The position numbers and the translations under genes are program-made. From JBGPML01 sp041486955 (lineage in GTDB: Bacteria; Patescibacteriota; UBA1384; 2-12-FULL-50-11; DASWYB01), in NCBI GenBank assembly GCA_041486955.1, contig JBGPML010000002.1, positions 1 through 39,904 on the forward strand: a DNA stretch of 39,904 bases, given 5' to 3'. A model generated the notes under the pieces. It did no database searches, was not told the origin of the DNA, and was given only the letters and a program-made list of their open reading frames with translations. This document shows positions 31,759 to 39,828 of the stretch, in pieces (within the stretch, counting starts at the first letter, position 1; each line of letters opens with the position of its first letter).

Positions 31759-32895
31759 ATGGCATTAAAGCAGCTTAAAGATCTCACACTGGCCAAAAAA
31801 CGTGTTCTCATCCGGTTTGATGGTGATGTGCCGGTCGAAAAAGGAAAGATTACTGACGATTACCGCCTAAAAGCAGTAATTCCAACAGTTGAATACTGTT
31901 TGAAGCAAGGAGCCGAACTCATTTTAATGGGCCATCGAGGCAGACCGGATGGAAAATCCGATCCTGAGCTGTCTAATCAAATAGTTGCCGACTATTTTAC
32001 TGATACATTGGGGCAATCAGTCTATTTTGCCAAGGATTTTAGGCACACACTTCCCAAAAGCCAAATTACGGTCCTGGAGAATCTTCGTTTTAATAAAGGT
32101 GAAGAAGCGAATGATTCGCGATTTGCCAAACAACTAGCCAGTTTTGGTGATGTTTATGTCAACGATGCCTTTGCGGTTAGTCATCGAGCCCACGCTTCGG
32201 TAGTTGGTGTTCCCAAATTATTGCCGCATGCGGCGGGATTCCAGCTCGCCGAAGAAGTAATACAACTAACTCCGTTAAAAGATCATGCCGATGAACCGTA
32301 TATCGTTGTGCTCGGAGGGGCGAAAGCCAGTGATAAATCGCCTATAATTGCTGATTTAATTAATCGGTCGGATGCAATTATCATTGGTGGGTTAGTGGCC
32401 GTAACTTATTTAGCCGCCATGGGCAAACGGGTCGGAACTCACAAAATTGAAACCGACGAAGTAACTCTAGCCCGTAAAATCATTCGCCAAGCCAAAGAGG
32501 CAGATGTGCCTATAATTATCCCAATTGATTTTGTCAATCAAAAGAGCGAGAGCAAAAAAATAAGTGAATTTGCTCACTCTGACACTATGCTTGATATTGG
32601 ATCAGAAACCATCAGGCTTTTTGCCAAAGAGATAGATCGAGCCAATACCCTTTTCTGGAATGGCGCGATGGGTAAGTTTGAAGATCCAAAGTTTTCAAAA
32701 GGAACGGTTGAAGTCGGACGGGCCATCAAAGCCAGTGATGCTGATATTAAAATCGGAAGCGGTGGGGATACCGTTGGTGCGATTCACCAACATAAACTCG
32801 AAAAAGGCTTTACTTATATATCGACCGGCGGGGGAGCTACACTAGAGTTTATCGCCGGAAAAGAATTACCAGGTATTGAAGCTCTGGAAAAATAA
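31759..32895 (+). CDS. pgk: Phosphoglycerate kinase
   Basis: Transfers phosphate from 1,3-bisphosphoglycerate to ADP. The 378-residue product has the substrate-binding RFDGDVPVEKGKITDDYRL near the N terminus and LILMGHRGRPDG. Later blocks are LENLRFNKGEE, YVNDAFAVSHRAHAS, the hinge-proximal VVLGGAKASDK, and the nucleotide-binding FWNGAMGKFE and GGDTVGAI. It is slightly shorter than the usual 390-400. The ATG at 31759 is supported by GAGGGAAGG upstream. It closes the glycolytic operon. Confidence 0.98.
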   Translation: MALKQLKDLTLAKKRVLIRFDGDVPVEKGKITDDYRLKAVIPTVEYCLKQGAELILMGHRGRPDGKSDPELSNQIVADYFTDTLGQSVYFAKDFRHTLPKSQITVLENLRFNKGEEANDSRFAKQLASFGDVYVNDAFAVSHRAHASVVGVPKLLPHAAGFQLAEEVIQLTPLKDHADEPYIVVLGGAKASDKSPIIADLINRSDAIIIGGLVAVTYLAAMGKRVGTHKIETDEVTLARKIIRQAKEADVPIIIPIDFVNQKSESKKISEFAHSDTMLDIGSETIRLFAKEIDRANTLFWNGAMGKFEDPKFSKGTVEVGRAIKASDADIKIGSGGDTVGAIHQHKLEKGFTYISTGGGATLEFIAGKELPGIEALEK

Positions 32896-32919
32896 GGCCC
32901 TAGTTTGGCCATAGTTACC

Positions 32920-32948
32920 TTGTCTTGAAGCTGTTTTTCAGGTATAGT
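32920..32948 (+). promoter_or_regulatory. Trigger factor promoter
   Basis: TTGTCT, 17-base spacer, TATAGT, seven bases before the tig ATG, with no ribosome-binding site. Another leaderless-type arrangement. Confidence 0.6.
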
Positions 32949-32955
32949 TACAAAT

Positions 32956-34167
32956 ATGAAATCAAAGATTGAGAAACTCCCAAACGCTCGTGTGAAAATT
33001 CAAATCACTGCCGATTCAGCGGATTTAGCTCATGAGACAGAGCATACGTTAGCTCACACGACGGCCCATGCGGTAGTTAAAGGGTTTCGTCCTGGTAAAG
33101 CCCCAAAACCGCTCTTAGTCCAAACAGTTGGTAAGGGACGGATTTTGAGTGAGCTTGTTGATCATTCTCTGCCGGAACTCTTACAGCAAGTCGTTGAAAA
33201 AGAAAATATAATTGTAATTGAAGCGCCAAAGTACAGTTTGGATAAATTGCCTGAATTAAATGGCGATGGCTCGCTAAAAGAAGATTCAGTTTTGGAATTT
33301 ACGGCCGAAGCTGATTATGCGCCCGACGTACAAGTTGGTGACTATAATAAAATAAAGATTAAGCCACCAAAGCAAGAAGATGTGACCGATAAAATGATTG
33401 GCGATATTTTACATGATTTAGCTGAGCGTCGAGCCACATTTGCTAAGGTTGATCGAGCGGCCAAAGAAGGCGATCGAGTCGAGATTAGCTTTACTGGTAA
33501 GCGGAATGGAATTCCGGAGGAACGATTGGGCAGTACCAATCACCCGATAATTTTGGGTTCAAATACAATGATTCCTGGCTTTGAGGATGAGCTTGTTGGT
33601 GAAAAAGCTGGGCAAACCCATAACTTTGAAATTGCTTTTCCGAAAGATTATCATGCCAAAGATTTAGCTGACGAAAAGGTAGTCTTTGAAGTGACGATTC
33701 ACAATGTAGACGAAAAGAAGTTACCGGAAATAAATGATGCCTTAGCGGTTGAATTTGGCCATAAGAAACTTGATGAGCTTAAGGAAGCGATTAAACAAGA
33801 GCGTGAATTTGCGGCCGCTCAAAAAGTTAAAGAAGAAACCGAATCGGCGACGCTCGAAGCGTTTCAAAAGCTGGTTAAGCTGGAAGTGCCAAACAGTTTG
33901 GTTGAGCGAGAAATTGACCGTCAGGTTGATACGCTCCGCGAACAAACACAGGCTTATGGCCTAACTTTCGATAATTATTTAAAACACATTAAGAAAACAG
34001 AAGAAGAGTTGCATACAGACATGCGTCCAAATTCAGAAAAAGCGGTGATTATTGGCCTTGGGCTTGGCGAAGTCGTGAAGCGCGAAAAGATTGAAGACGA
34101 AAACCCTGGTGTCGCTGCCATTGCTAAATTAGTCGAAATTGCGACAGGTGAGTCGACAAAAAAATAA
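32956..34167 (+). CDS. tig: Trigger factor
   Basis: Ribosome-bound chaperone and peptidyl-prolyl isomerase. The 403-residue protein has the N-terminal ribosome-binding domain with the signature VKGFRPGKAPKPLLVQTVGK (the usual form is GFRxGKxP). A FKBP-type domain follows from about residue 150 (GDRVEISFTGKRNG to ILGSNTMIPGFEDELVGEKA). The rest is the helical C-terminal cradle (FQKLVKLEVPNSLVEREIDR), slightly shorter than the E. coli protein. It lies just upstream of clpP, a common neighbour in bacteria, though a small membrane protein gene sits between. Confidence 0.96.
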   Translation: MKSKIEKLPNARVKIQITADSADLAHETEHTLAHTTAHAVVKGFRPGKAPKPLLVQTVGKGRILSELVDHSLPELLQQVVEKENIIVIEAPKYSLDKLPELNGDGSLKEDSVLEFTAEADYAPDVQVGDYNKIKIKPPKQEDVTDKMIGDILHDLAERRATFAKVDRAAKEGDRVEISFTGKRNGIPEERLGSTNHPIILGSNTMIPGFEDELVGEKAGQTHNFEIAFPKDYHAKDLADEKVVFEVTIHNVDEKKLPEINDALAVEFGHKKLDELKEAIKQEREFAAAQKVKEETESATLEAFQKLVKLEVPNSLVEREIDRQVDTLREQTQAYGLTFDNYLKHIKKTEEELHTDMRPNSEKAVIIGLGLGEVVKREKIEDENPGVAAIAKLVEIATGESTKK

Positions 34168-34220
34168 ATTTCGATACTATAAATAGACGTCAATCAGAAA
34201 AATGCTAAGGGAGGGCGAAG

Positions 34221-34376
34221 ATGGAGCCGCTTAGTGTCTCGCCAGTTAACTGGCGGTGGGAGCTCGAACGGATTGGGATTTTCCTGATCTGTTTAGTCCT
34301 TATAGTCCTGACCAGTATTGAATTAGCTTTTCTATTTATTCCTTACCATCTTCGGTTGATTGATCGACAAAGATGA
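34221..34376 (+). CDS. 51-residue single-span membrane protein
   Basis: The product has a polar N terminus (EPLSVSPVNWRWELERIG), one membrane helix (IFLICLVLIVLTSIELAFLF) and a basic end (HLRLIDRQR). GGGAGGG lies seven bases before the ATG, and a terminator hairpin follows the stop, so it looks like a true small gene. A 16-bp perfect palindrome (34240-34255) lies inside the coding part. No family is recognised. Confidence 0.6.
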   Translation: MEPLSVSPVNWRWELERIGIFLICLVLIVLTSIELAFLFIPYHLRLIDRQR

Positions 34377-34379
34377 CTC

Positions 34380-34416
34380 ATTGGGCATCAGTGACTCTAC
34401 TGCGCTGCCCAATTTT
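34380..34416 (+). terminator. Terminator after the small membrane protein gene
   Basis: ATTGGGCA pairs with TGCCCAAT across an 18-base loop and is followed by TTTT. It separates the tig unit from the clpP promoter. Confidence 0.7.
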
Positions 34417-34432
34417 CATATGTAAAGAAGAC

Positions 34433-34461
34433 TTGACATTTTGAGTTGTCGTACGTATAAA
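34433..34461 (+). promoter_or_regulatory. clpP promoter
   Basis: TTGACA, 17-base spacer, TATAAA. The start site would be about 27 bases before the clpP ATG, leaving room for the AAGGAG ribosome-binding site. Confidence 0.75.
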
Positions 34462-34494
34462 TAAAGTTAATAGAATTATTTTGTAAGGAGTTAT

Positions 34495-35190
34495 ATGAAC
34501 CCCAAAAATCAATTTGGCTCTGCCAATGCAGAGCATCTGGGCAAATCGCTTCCGCAAAGTGTCGGCTCCGCCGAGTTATATAAATCTTTGCGTAATCAAA
34601 TTTTAGTTCCGACTGTGCTTGAAAAAACACAGTTTGGCGAGCGTGCCTATGATATTTATTCACGCCTGCTTAAAGATCGAATTATATTTATTGGAACAGG
34701 TATCGACGACCATGTTGCCAATTTAGTTATGGCTCAATTGCTGTTTTTAGATGCTGAAGATCCCAAGAAAGATATCCAACTTTATATCAATAGCCCGGGT
34801 GGGTCAGTCTCTGCCGGTTTAGCGGTTTACGACACGATGAATTACGTTAAAGCTGACGTATCTACTATATGTATGGGCATGGCCGCTTCAATGGGAGCCT
34901 TCCTTTTAGCCGGCGGACAAAAAGGCAAGCGATTTGCCTTACCTAACTCCCGCGTTATGATCCATCAGGTTATGGGTGGAGTGGAAGGTCAAGCGACTGA
35001 TATTGAAATTACAGCTCGAGAAATTTTGAAACTTAAGAAACTACTAAATGAAGAGTTGGCGAAGAATACGGGTCAATCATTCGATAAAGTGTCTGCAGAC
35101 ACAGAGCGGGACTACTGGCTCGAGTCCAAAGCAGCAAAAGAATACGGCCTCATCGATGACGTCATTGGACAAAACGAAATCGCTAAGTAA
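34495..35190 (+). CDS. clpP: ATP-dependent Clp protease proteolytic subunit
   Basis: Serine peptidase that forms the barrel of ClpXP or ClpAP. The catalytic serine S132 is in MGMAASMGAFLL and the histidine H157 in RVMIHQVMGG. The glycine-rich YINSPGGSVSAGLAVYD is intact, as is DTERDYWLESKAAKEYGLID at the C terminus. The 231-residue length reflects an N-terminal extension of about 25 residues (NQFGSANAEHLGKSLPQSVG), which would be removed or would lie at the axial pore. No ATPase partner gene is in the window. AAGGAG precedes the ATG. Confidence 0.97.
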   Translation: MNPKNQFGSANAEHLGKSLPQSVGSAELYKSLRNQILVPTVLEKTQFGERAYDIYSRLLKDRIIFIGTGIDDHVANLVMAQLLFLDAEDPKKDIQLYINSPGGSVSAGLAVYDTMNYVKADVSTICMGMAASMGAFLLAGGQKGKRFALPNSRVMIHQVMGGVEGQATDIEITAREILKLKKLLNEELAKNTGQSFDKVSADTERDYWLESKAAKEYGLIDDVIGQNEIAK

Positions 35191-35202
35191 ATAATAAAAA
35201 AA

Positions 35203-35227
35203 CCGAGCTTCGTCGCTCGGGTTTTTT
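35203..35227 (+). terminator. Terminator after clpP
   Basis: CCGAGC pairs with GCTCGG around TTCGTC and is followed by G and six T. Confidence 0.92.
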
Positions 35228-35242
35228 AAATAGAGAATACTG

Positions 35243-35271
35243 TTGACAACAGGTTTGGATTTCGGTATCAT
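35243..35271 (+). promoter_or_regulatory. 16S rRNA promoter
   Basis: TTGACA, 17-base spacer, TATCAT. It gives a leader of about 250 bases that contains several hairpins, including GAGTCG/CGACTC around 35404-35428 and the 5' arm of the 16S processing stem. Confidence 0.8.
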
Positions 35272-35360
35272 TACTTTTAGATCAAGAGCCGACAATATCG
35301 GAAAATTTTGAAGTCTTTTAAAAATTTAATCCACCAAACCGCGCAACTATTAGCAGGAAA

Positions 35361-35378
35361 TTCCGCCCCCCGGCGGAA
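35361..35378. repeat. Short CCGCC/GGCGG palindrome in the rRNA leader
   Basis: TTCCGCC and GGCGGAA pair around CCCC. It resembles the palindromes at 5517-5532 and 38754-38769. Confidence 0.5.
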
Positions 35379-35380
35379 CC

Positions 35381-35402
35381 GAGTTTGTGCGGTTGTAAGA
35401 AA
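35381..35402 (+). other. 5' arm of the 16S rRNA processing stem
   Basis: The bases TGTGCGGTTGTAAGAAA (35386-35402) are the exact reverse complement of 37155-37171 on the other side of the 16S gene, and pairing continues outward for five more positions with one mismatch. Such stems are cut by RNase III to release pre-16S rRNA. Confidence 0.8.
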
Positions 35403-35526
35403 TGAGTCGTTTTTGAAAATAGCGACTCAGTGCAATATAAATAATTATTTTCAAACGGCCCTCCCTAGCTTGCTGCGAAGGGGGGTAACAAAGAACTCAA
35501 ACCTCCTACCGGAGGGTCCATAGTTC

Positions 35527-37075
<1,549 letters not shown>

Positions 37076-37154
37076 TAAAAGGAATAGTCTCGAACATTTT
37101 TTGTGCGAGACCAGGTCGAACCTGCGTTGAAAGACGTATGGTTTAGCACGTTAG

Positions 37155-37176
37155 TTTCTTACAACCGCACAGTCTC
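37155..37176 (+). other. 3' arm of the 16S rRNA processing stem
   Basis: TTTCTTACAACCGCACA pairs exactly with the leader arm at 35386-35402. A local hairpin (GTCTCG with CGAGAC near 37088-37112) lies between it and the 16S end. Confidence 0.8.
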
Positions 37177-37179
37177 TGT

Positions 37180-37302
37180 TAAAAACTCTTGGTTTGGCCA
37201 ATAACGGCGTTAGTGTTTCCGAGTCTCCTTCAACGTACCTTAAGTACGTCTCAGTACGATTCTCAACACCGCCTTGTTCTTGTCTCAAACTAAGAGTTTT
37301 TT
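37180..37302 (+). repeat. GTAC-core hairpin element, copy D
   Basis: Arms 37180-37196 (TAAAAACTCTTGGTTTG) and 37286-37302 (begins CAAACTAAGAG) pair with one G-T. The core 37205-37276 reads CGGCGTTAGTGTTTCCGAG, then ACGTAC-5-GTACGT, and ends CGCCTTG. The closing base pair of the GTAC stem is C-G here and T-A in the other three copies. The right arm runs into TTTTTT, so it would be a good terminator for the 16S transcript. Confidence 0.72.
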
Positions 37303-37419
37303 ATTTGGATTTACCTCAAAGCAATGACATATTGGGGCACCGGATAACTGCATTTTTTGTTCTCATTCCAAATATCTGTGCTTTGAAGGTTTTATATAGT
37401 TCCAATTTGTCGTTAGCTA

Positions 37420-37448
37420 TTGCCCAATTTGTTGGGGTTTTTTATAAT
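37420..37448 (+). promoter_or_regulatory. Promoter after the 16S unit
   Basis: TTGCCC, 17-base spacer, TATAAT. It would drive the small gene at 37489 and the unusual tRNA at 37795, separate from the 16S transcript. The spacer 37303-37419 shows nothing else. Confidence 0.65.
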
Positions 37449-37488
37449 GAATAAAATCCCATACGACCAAATGAGGAGGATGCCGATC

Positions 37489-37689
37489 ATGAGAGTTTGG
37501 GCAAAAGCAGAGAGTGGAAATGGCCGGACCCGATGCGAAGAGCTTCAGCTTCGGAATCCGCACGACACCGACGCCGTTCAAGAGCAGGTTCGGAACCACT
37601 TCGAGGTCTACGGCCCAGAATTCACGGCTGGATGTGCCTTCAGGTTAGAGGGGCTTCCGGGCAGTATTCCTATGGTGTTCTCCCGGTAA
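37489..37689 (+). CDS. Small protein of unknown function
   Basis: A 66-residue product, polar throughout (RVWAKAESGNGRTRCEEL, then DTDAVQEQVRNHFEVYGPEF and an ending GSIPMVFSR). The ATG at 37489 is chosen because GAGGAGG lies about ten bases upstream. Two ATGs further upstream are possible but less well placed. G and C content is higher than in the housekeeping genes. No family is recognised. A second open frame overlaps its 3' half without a ribosome-binding site, so the coding status here is moderate. Confidence 0.5.
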   Translation: MRVWAKAESGNGRTRCEELQLRNPHDTDAVQEQVRNHFEVYGPEFTAGCAFRLEGLPGSIPMVFSR

Positions 37690-37794
37690 ACCGGGATCTG
37701 CGAGTCGCTGACATTTTTCAAGAGGTCGTCGCGCATTCGCGGCAAGGACCAGGCGGGACATCTCCTTGAATAGGGGGAGCTCTGTCTCGCTCCC

Positions 37795-37868
37795 GCCTCC
37801 GTAGCGCAGTGGGATAGCGCGCTTGGGGCAAATCCAAGAGGTCGGCGGTTCGAGTCCGTCCGGAGGCC
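37795..37868 (+). tRNA. tRNA-like gene with anticodon position CAA and an atypical anticodon loop
   Basis: All four arms pair: acceptor GCCTCCG/CGGAGGC, D stem GCGC/GCGC, anticodon stem CTTGG/CCAAG, T stem GGCGG/CCGTC with loop TTCGAGT. The anticodon loop is GGCAAAT, which places CAA at 34-36. CAA would be leucine, but the variable region has only five bases, unlike leucine tRNAs. Position 33 is G instead of the near-universal U, and the base after the acceptor is C. No CCA is encoded. It may be a specialised or decaying tRNA, so the amino acid is not assigned. Confidence 0.6.
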
Positions 37869-37893
37869 TTGGGGATACGGGGTAGTGGAAATA

Positions 37894-37925
37894 GCGGTCG
37901 GGCAGAGCCCGGCCGCATTTTTTTA
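37894..37925 (+). terminator. Terminator after the unusual tRNA
   Basis: GCGGTCGGG pairs with CCCGGCCGC (one G-U) around CAGAG, followed by seven T. Confidence 0.9.
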
Positions 37926-37989
37926 TTGCTAAATAATATATTTTTGAGTAACAATAGTAACAGAGTCATCTTCGAGGAAGGAGGGAAAG

Positions 37990-38238
37990 ATGCCAACTCT
38001 GACACCAGCAAGAGAGCTGGAAGAATCACCGACCACAACGCTCCCCGACTTACCGGTAGTGCCAGGTTGGGAGAACCTGGTCGATGAAGCAACGCGAATG
38101 TGTCGACTCATCGATCAACATCTCGACTTCGAGGAGCGGGGCCGGCGGCTGCTGCCCGGGCAGCGCTTCATGCCGATTGGACTGTGCCCGCAACAGCGGG
38201 TGGGAATGACCACAGATCTTAAGGCCTTATGTGGGTAG
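37990..38238 (+). CDS. Small protein of unknown function
   Basis: An 82-residue product (PTLTPARELEESPTTTLPDL near the start, then WENLVDEATRMCRLIDQHL and FEERGRRLLPGQRFMPIGL). GGAAGGAGGG precedes the ATG at a good distance, which supports translation. Composition is richer in G and C than most genes in the window, like the small gene at 37489. It lies between two tRNA genes. No domain or signal peptide is visible. Confidence 0.6.
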   Translation: MPTLTPARELEESPTTTLPDLPVVPGWENLVDEATRMCRLIDQHLDFEERGRRLLPGQRFMPIGLCPQQRVGMTTDLKALCG

Positions 38239-38241
38239 TGA

Positions 38242-38265
38242 ACGGCGCAACTCGAGTTGCGCCGT
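38242..38265. repeat. 24-bp perfect palindrome abutting tRNA-Asn
   Basis: ACGGCGCAACTC is followed at once by its reverse complement GAGTTGCGCCGT with no spacer. The last base is the one before position 1 of tRNA-Asn. As RNA it would form a strong hairpin at the tRNA 5' end. Confidence 0.7.
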
Positions 38266-38338
38266 ACCCCCGTAGCTCAATTGGCAGAGCATTGGGCCGT
38301 TAACCCAAAGGTTGGTGGTTCGAATCCACCCGGGGGTG
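38266..38338 (+). tRNA. tRNA-Asn(GTT)
   Basis: Acceptor ACCCCCG/CGGGGGT, D stem GCTC/GAGC, anticodon stem TTGGG/CCCAA with loop CCGTTAA, T stem GGTGG/CCACC with loop TTCGAAT. The anticodon is GTT and the discriminator is G, as expected for asparagine. Position 33 is C in place of the usual U. No CCA is encoded, unlike tRNA-Ile and tRNA-Ala nearby. Confidence 0.9.
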
Positions 38339-38396
38339 TTTCAGCTTTTCCGGCGGCCGCCCTGGCGCCATTTGACACTTGAAGGGGGTGAAGCAT

Positions 38397-38419
38397 AAGC
38401 CAGCTCAGTGAGCTGGCTT
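38397..38419. terminator. Hairpin terminator before tRNA-Ile
   Basis: AAGCCAGCTC and GAGCTGGCTT pair perfectly around AGT. It lies directly before the proposed tRNA-Ile promoter. Confidence 0.7.
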
Positions 38420-38424
38420 TAGAC

Positions 38425-38453
38425 TTGTGAAAAGGTGTAATATTTAGTACAAT
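38425..38453 (+). promoter_or_regulatory. tRNA-Ile promoter
   Basis: TTGTGA, 17-base spacer, TACAAT. It would transcribe tRNA-Ile and probably the NUDIX gene after it. The leader of about 155 bases (to 38616) shows no gene. Confidence 0.6.
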
Positions 38454-38585
38454 TTACAGAGTAATAACGTTCGTTTGTTCTCCTGGGGCATATCTCGCAA
38501 GGGGATTCCCTTCGGTCATCCCACAGGGACTTCCTCTAGTCGTAGCTTATTTGTCCGCTGGCTGGAGGAAGAGCACGTCGACTGT

Positions 38586-38722
38586 AAATTAAAACTTCAT
38601 TCATAATTCTTCCTGGGGGCGTATAGCTCAGCTGGTTAGAGCGCGTCACTGATAATGACGAGGTCCATGGTTCGAGTCCATGTACGCCCACCAGGAAGGA
38701 ATAAGAAAAAGAGTTTTAATTT
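38586..38722. repeat. Inverted repeat flanking tRNA-Ile
   Basis: The left arm 38586-38616 (starts AAATTAAAACT, ends TTCCTGG) pairs with 38691-38722 (starts CCAGGAAG, ends AGTTTTAATTT), with an unpaired middle. The right arm begins with the CCA end of the tRNA. The stem would extend the tRNA acceptor and could guide processing. Confidence 0.6.
38617..38693 (+). tRNA. tRNA-Ile(GAT)
   Basis: Acceptor GGGCGTA/TACGCCC, D arm with GCTC/GAGC, anticodon GAT in the loop of CTGATAA, T stem CATGG/CCATG with loop TTCGAGT, A at 73 and encoded CCA. tRNA-Ile(GAT) and tRNA-Ala(TGC) are the usual pair in bacterial rRNA spacers, and tRNA-Ala follows 1.1 kb downstream. Confidence 0.97.
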
Positions 38723-38733
38723 CCCGCTACGCG

Positions 38734-38788
38734 GATAAGGACGGGGTCCATGGTCCGCCAACTGGCGGAGAGTCCATGTACACCCACT
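38734..38788 (+). pseudogene. Fragment of a tRNA-Ile 3' half with an inserted palindrome
   Basis: From GATAA onward the sequence follows the tRNA-Ile gene (GGTCCATGG, GAGTCCATGTAC, CCCAC) with point changes. In the T loop, GGT and GAGTCC are separated by CCGCCAACTGGCGGA, which together with the T before it makes the palindrome TCCGCCAACTGGCGGA (38754-38769). The 5' half of the tRNA is absent. Confidence 0.7.
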
Positions 38789-38815
38789 GGGAGAACATAG
38801 GAAAGAATTTAATTG

Positions 38816-39259
38816 ATGAAACCAGGCTCAGATTATATTGGTATTGGAGCAGGAGGAGCTATTGTGAATGAGAATGGCGAGCTCTTTTTAGCGCTACGGA
38901 GCAAAAATGTCCGAAATGAACCTGAATTTTGGGAATTTCCGGGTGGTGGTGTGGAATTTGGCGAAACGCTTGAATCAGCCCTAAAGCGGGAAATGAAAGA
39001 AGAGTATAGGGTTGATATTGAAATTATCGAACTCATCGGCGTGAGCGACTCGGTTTTGCCAAAAGAGAAACAGCACTGGGTATCACCAGGATATTTATGT
39101 AAAATAGTTAAGGGTGACCCTCAAATAGTTGAGCCTGAAAAATGCGAGGAAATCGGCTGGTTTTCTTTGTCAGAAATAGAAAATCTTCCATTAAATACGC
39201 CCACTCGATTTGAGTTAATGATTATTAAAAAAAGATACCCCGAAGGAATCAAAATATGA
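38816..39259 (+). CDS. NUDIX hydrolase
   Basis: Hydrolyses a nucleoside diphosphate linked to another group; MutT-like nucleotide clean-up is likely but the substrate is unknown. The 147-residue product has the NUDIX box starting GGVEFGETLESALKREMKEE; the three key glutamates are present, while the late glycine of the box is arginine (EEYRV). The preceding SKNVRNEPEFWEFPGG is typical. The ATG at 38816 is preferred over the TTG just before it. The gene sits between tRNA-Ile and tRNA-Ala, inside what would be the rRNA spacer. The stop overlaps the next start (ATGA). Confidence 0.92.
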   Translation: MKPGSDYIGIGAGGAIVNENGELFLALRSKNVRNEPEFWEFPGGGVEFGETLESALKREMKEEYRVDIEIIELIGVSDSVLPKEKQHWVSPGYLCKIVKGDPQIVEPEKCEEIGWFSLSEIENLPLNTPTRFELMIIKKRYPEGIKI

Positions 39260-39759
39260 TTGCTACTTCTCACGTAATAATTGGCGGCGCTGTCGGTACT
39301 GCCGTTGGTGTTGCCACAGGAAGTCTCACAGCCGCGCTTGTGGCCGGGGTGGTGTCTCATTTAGTCTGCGACCTCATTCCCCATATTGATCATCCCCCCG
39401 CTCCATTTATTGATGGCGAATTGCAATGGACAAAAGGAGTTTATATTTTTGCGATTACCGACAGTGCGATTGCCGGACTGGTAACCCTGTTTTTCTGGTT
39501 TTCTTTTTTTAGTTTTCCGTTAATCACGCCATTTATTATGGGGGCAATTGGCGGATATTTGCCTGACTTTGTTGATAACGTGCCATTTTGGAATACAAAA
39601 ACTCGTCAGTTACCTGGCTTGCGCGAGTTTCATGAACTTCATGACGATATTCACGCGATCTGGAAACCATATTTCCCCATGCCGAAAAACTGGTTAATCG
39701 GGATTTCAACCCAGATTACTCTGGCTGGTGCCAGTTTGCTTTATCTGCTTAAGCCTTGA
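39256..39759 (+). CDS. Integral membrane protein with metal-site-like motifs
   Basis: A 167-residue protein with about four hydrophobic segments (near residues 5-35, 62-85, 88-105 and 148-165). Conserved-looking polar motifs lie between them: SHLVCDLIPHIDHPP, GYLPDFVDNVPFW and EFHELHDDIH. The paired His and Asp resemble membrane-bound metal-dependent hydrolases of the DUF457 type, which I offer only as a possibility. It is translationally coupled to the NUDIX gene by a four-base overlap. The tRNA-Ala promoter overlaps its last codons. Confidence 0.8.
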   Translation: MIATSHVIIGGAVGTAVGVATGSLTAALVAGVVSHLVCDLIPHIDHPPAPFIDGELQWTKGVYIFAITDSAIAGLVTLFFWFSFFSFPLITPFIMGAIGGYLPDFVDNVPFWNTKTRQLPGLREFHELHDDIHAIWKPYFPMPKNWLIGISTQITLAGASLLYLLKP

Positions 39760-39784
39760 AAAAACGTCTGAATTTAGGTATAAT
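39756..39784 (+). promoter_or_regulatory. tRNA-Ala promoter
   Basis: TTGAAA, 17-base spacer, TATAAT, beginning within the last codons of the membrane protein gene. A hairpin AGACGG/CCGTCT lies in the leader (about 39796-39818). It may also serve rRNA genes beyond the window. Confidence 0.75.
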
Positions 39785-39828
39785 TAGTCTGTTTTAGACG
39801 GGTTAAATAATCCGTCTGATAGCATTAT

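Noticed and set aside
35308..35523. Open frame in the 16S leader
   Set aside because: It crosses the processing stem and leader hairpins and lacks a ribosome-binding site.
37497..37769. Alternative 90-codon frame overlapping the small gene at 37489
   Set aside because: No well-placed ribosome-binding site; very arginine- and serine-rich translation typical of a shifted frame.
38734..38788. Attachment site of an integrated phage or island
   Set aside because: A duplicated tRNA 3' end is present, but only about 40 bases away and with no integrase or mobile genes between.
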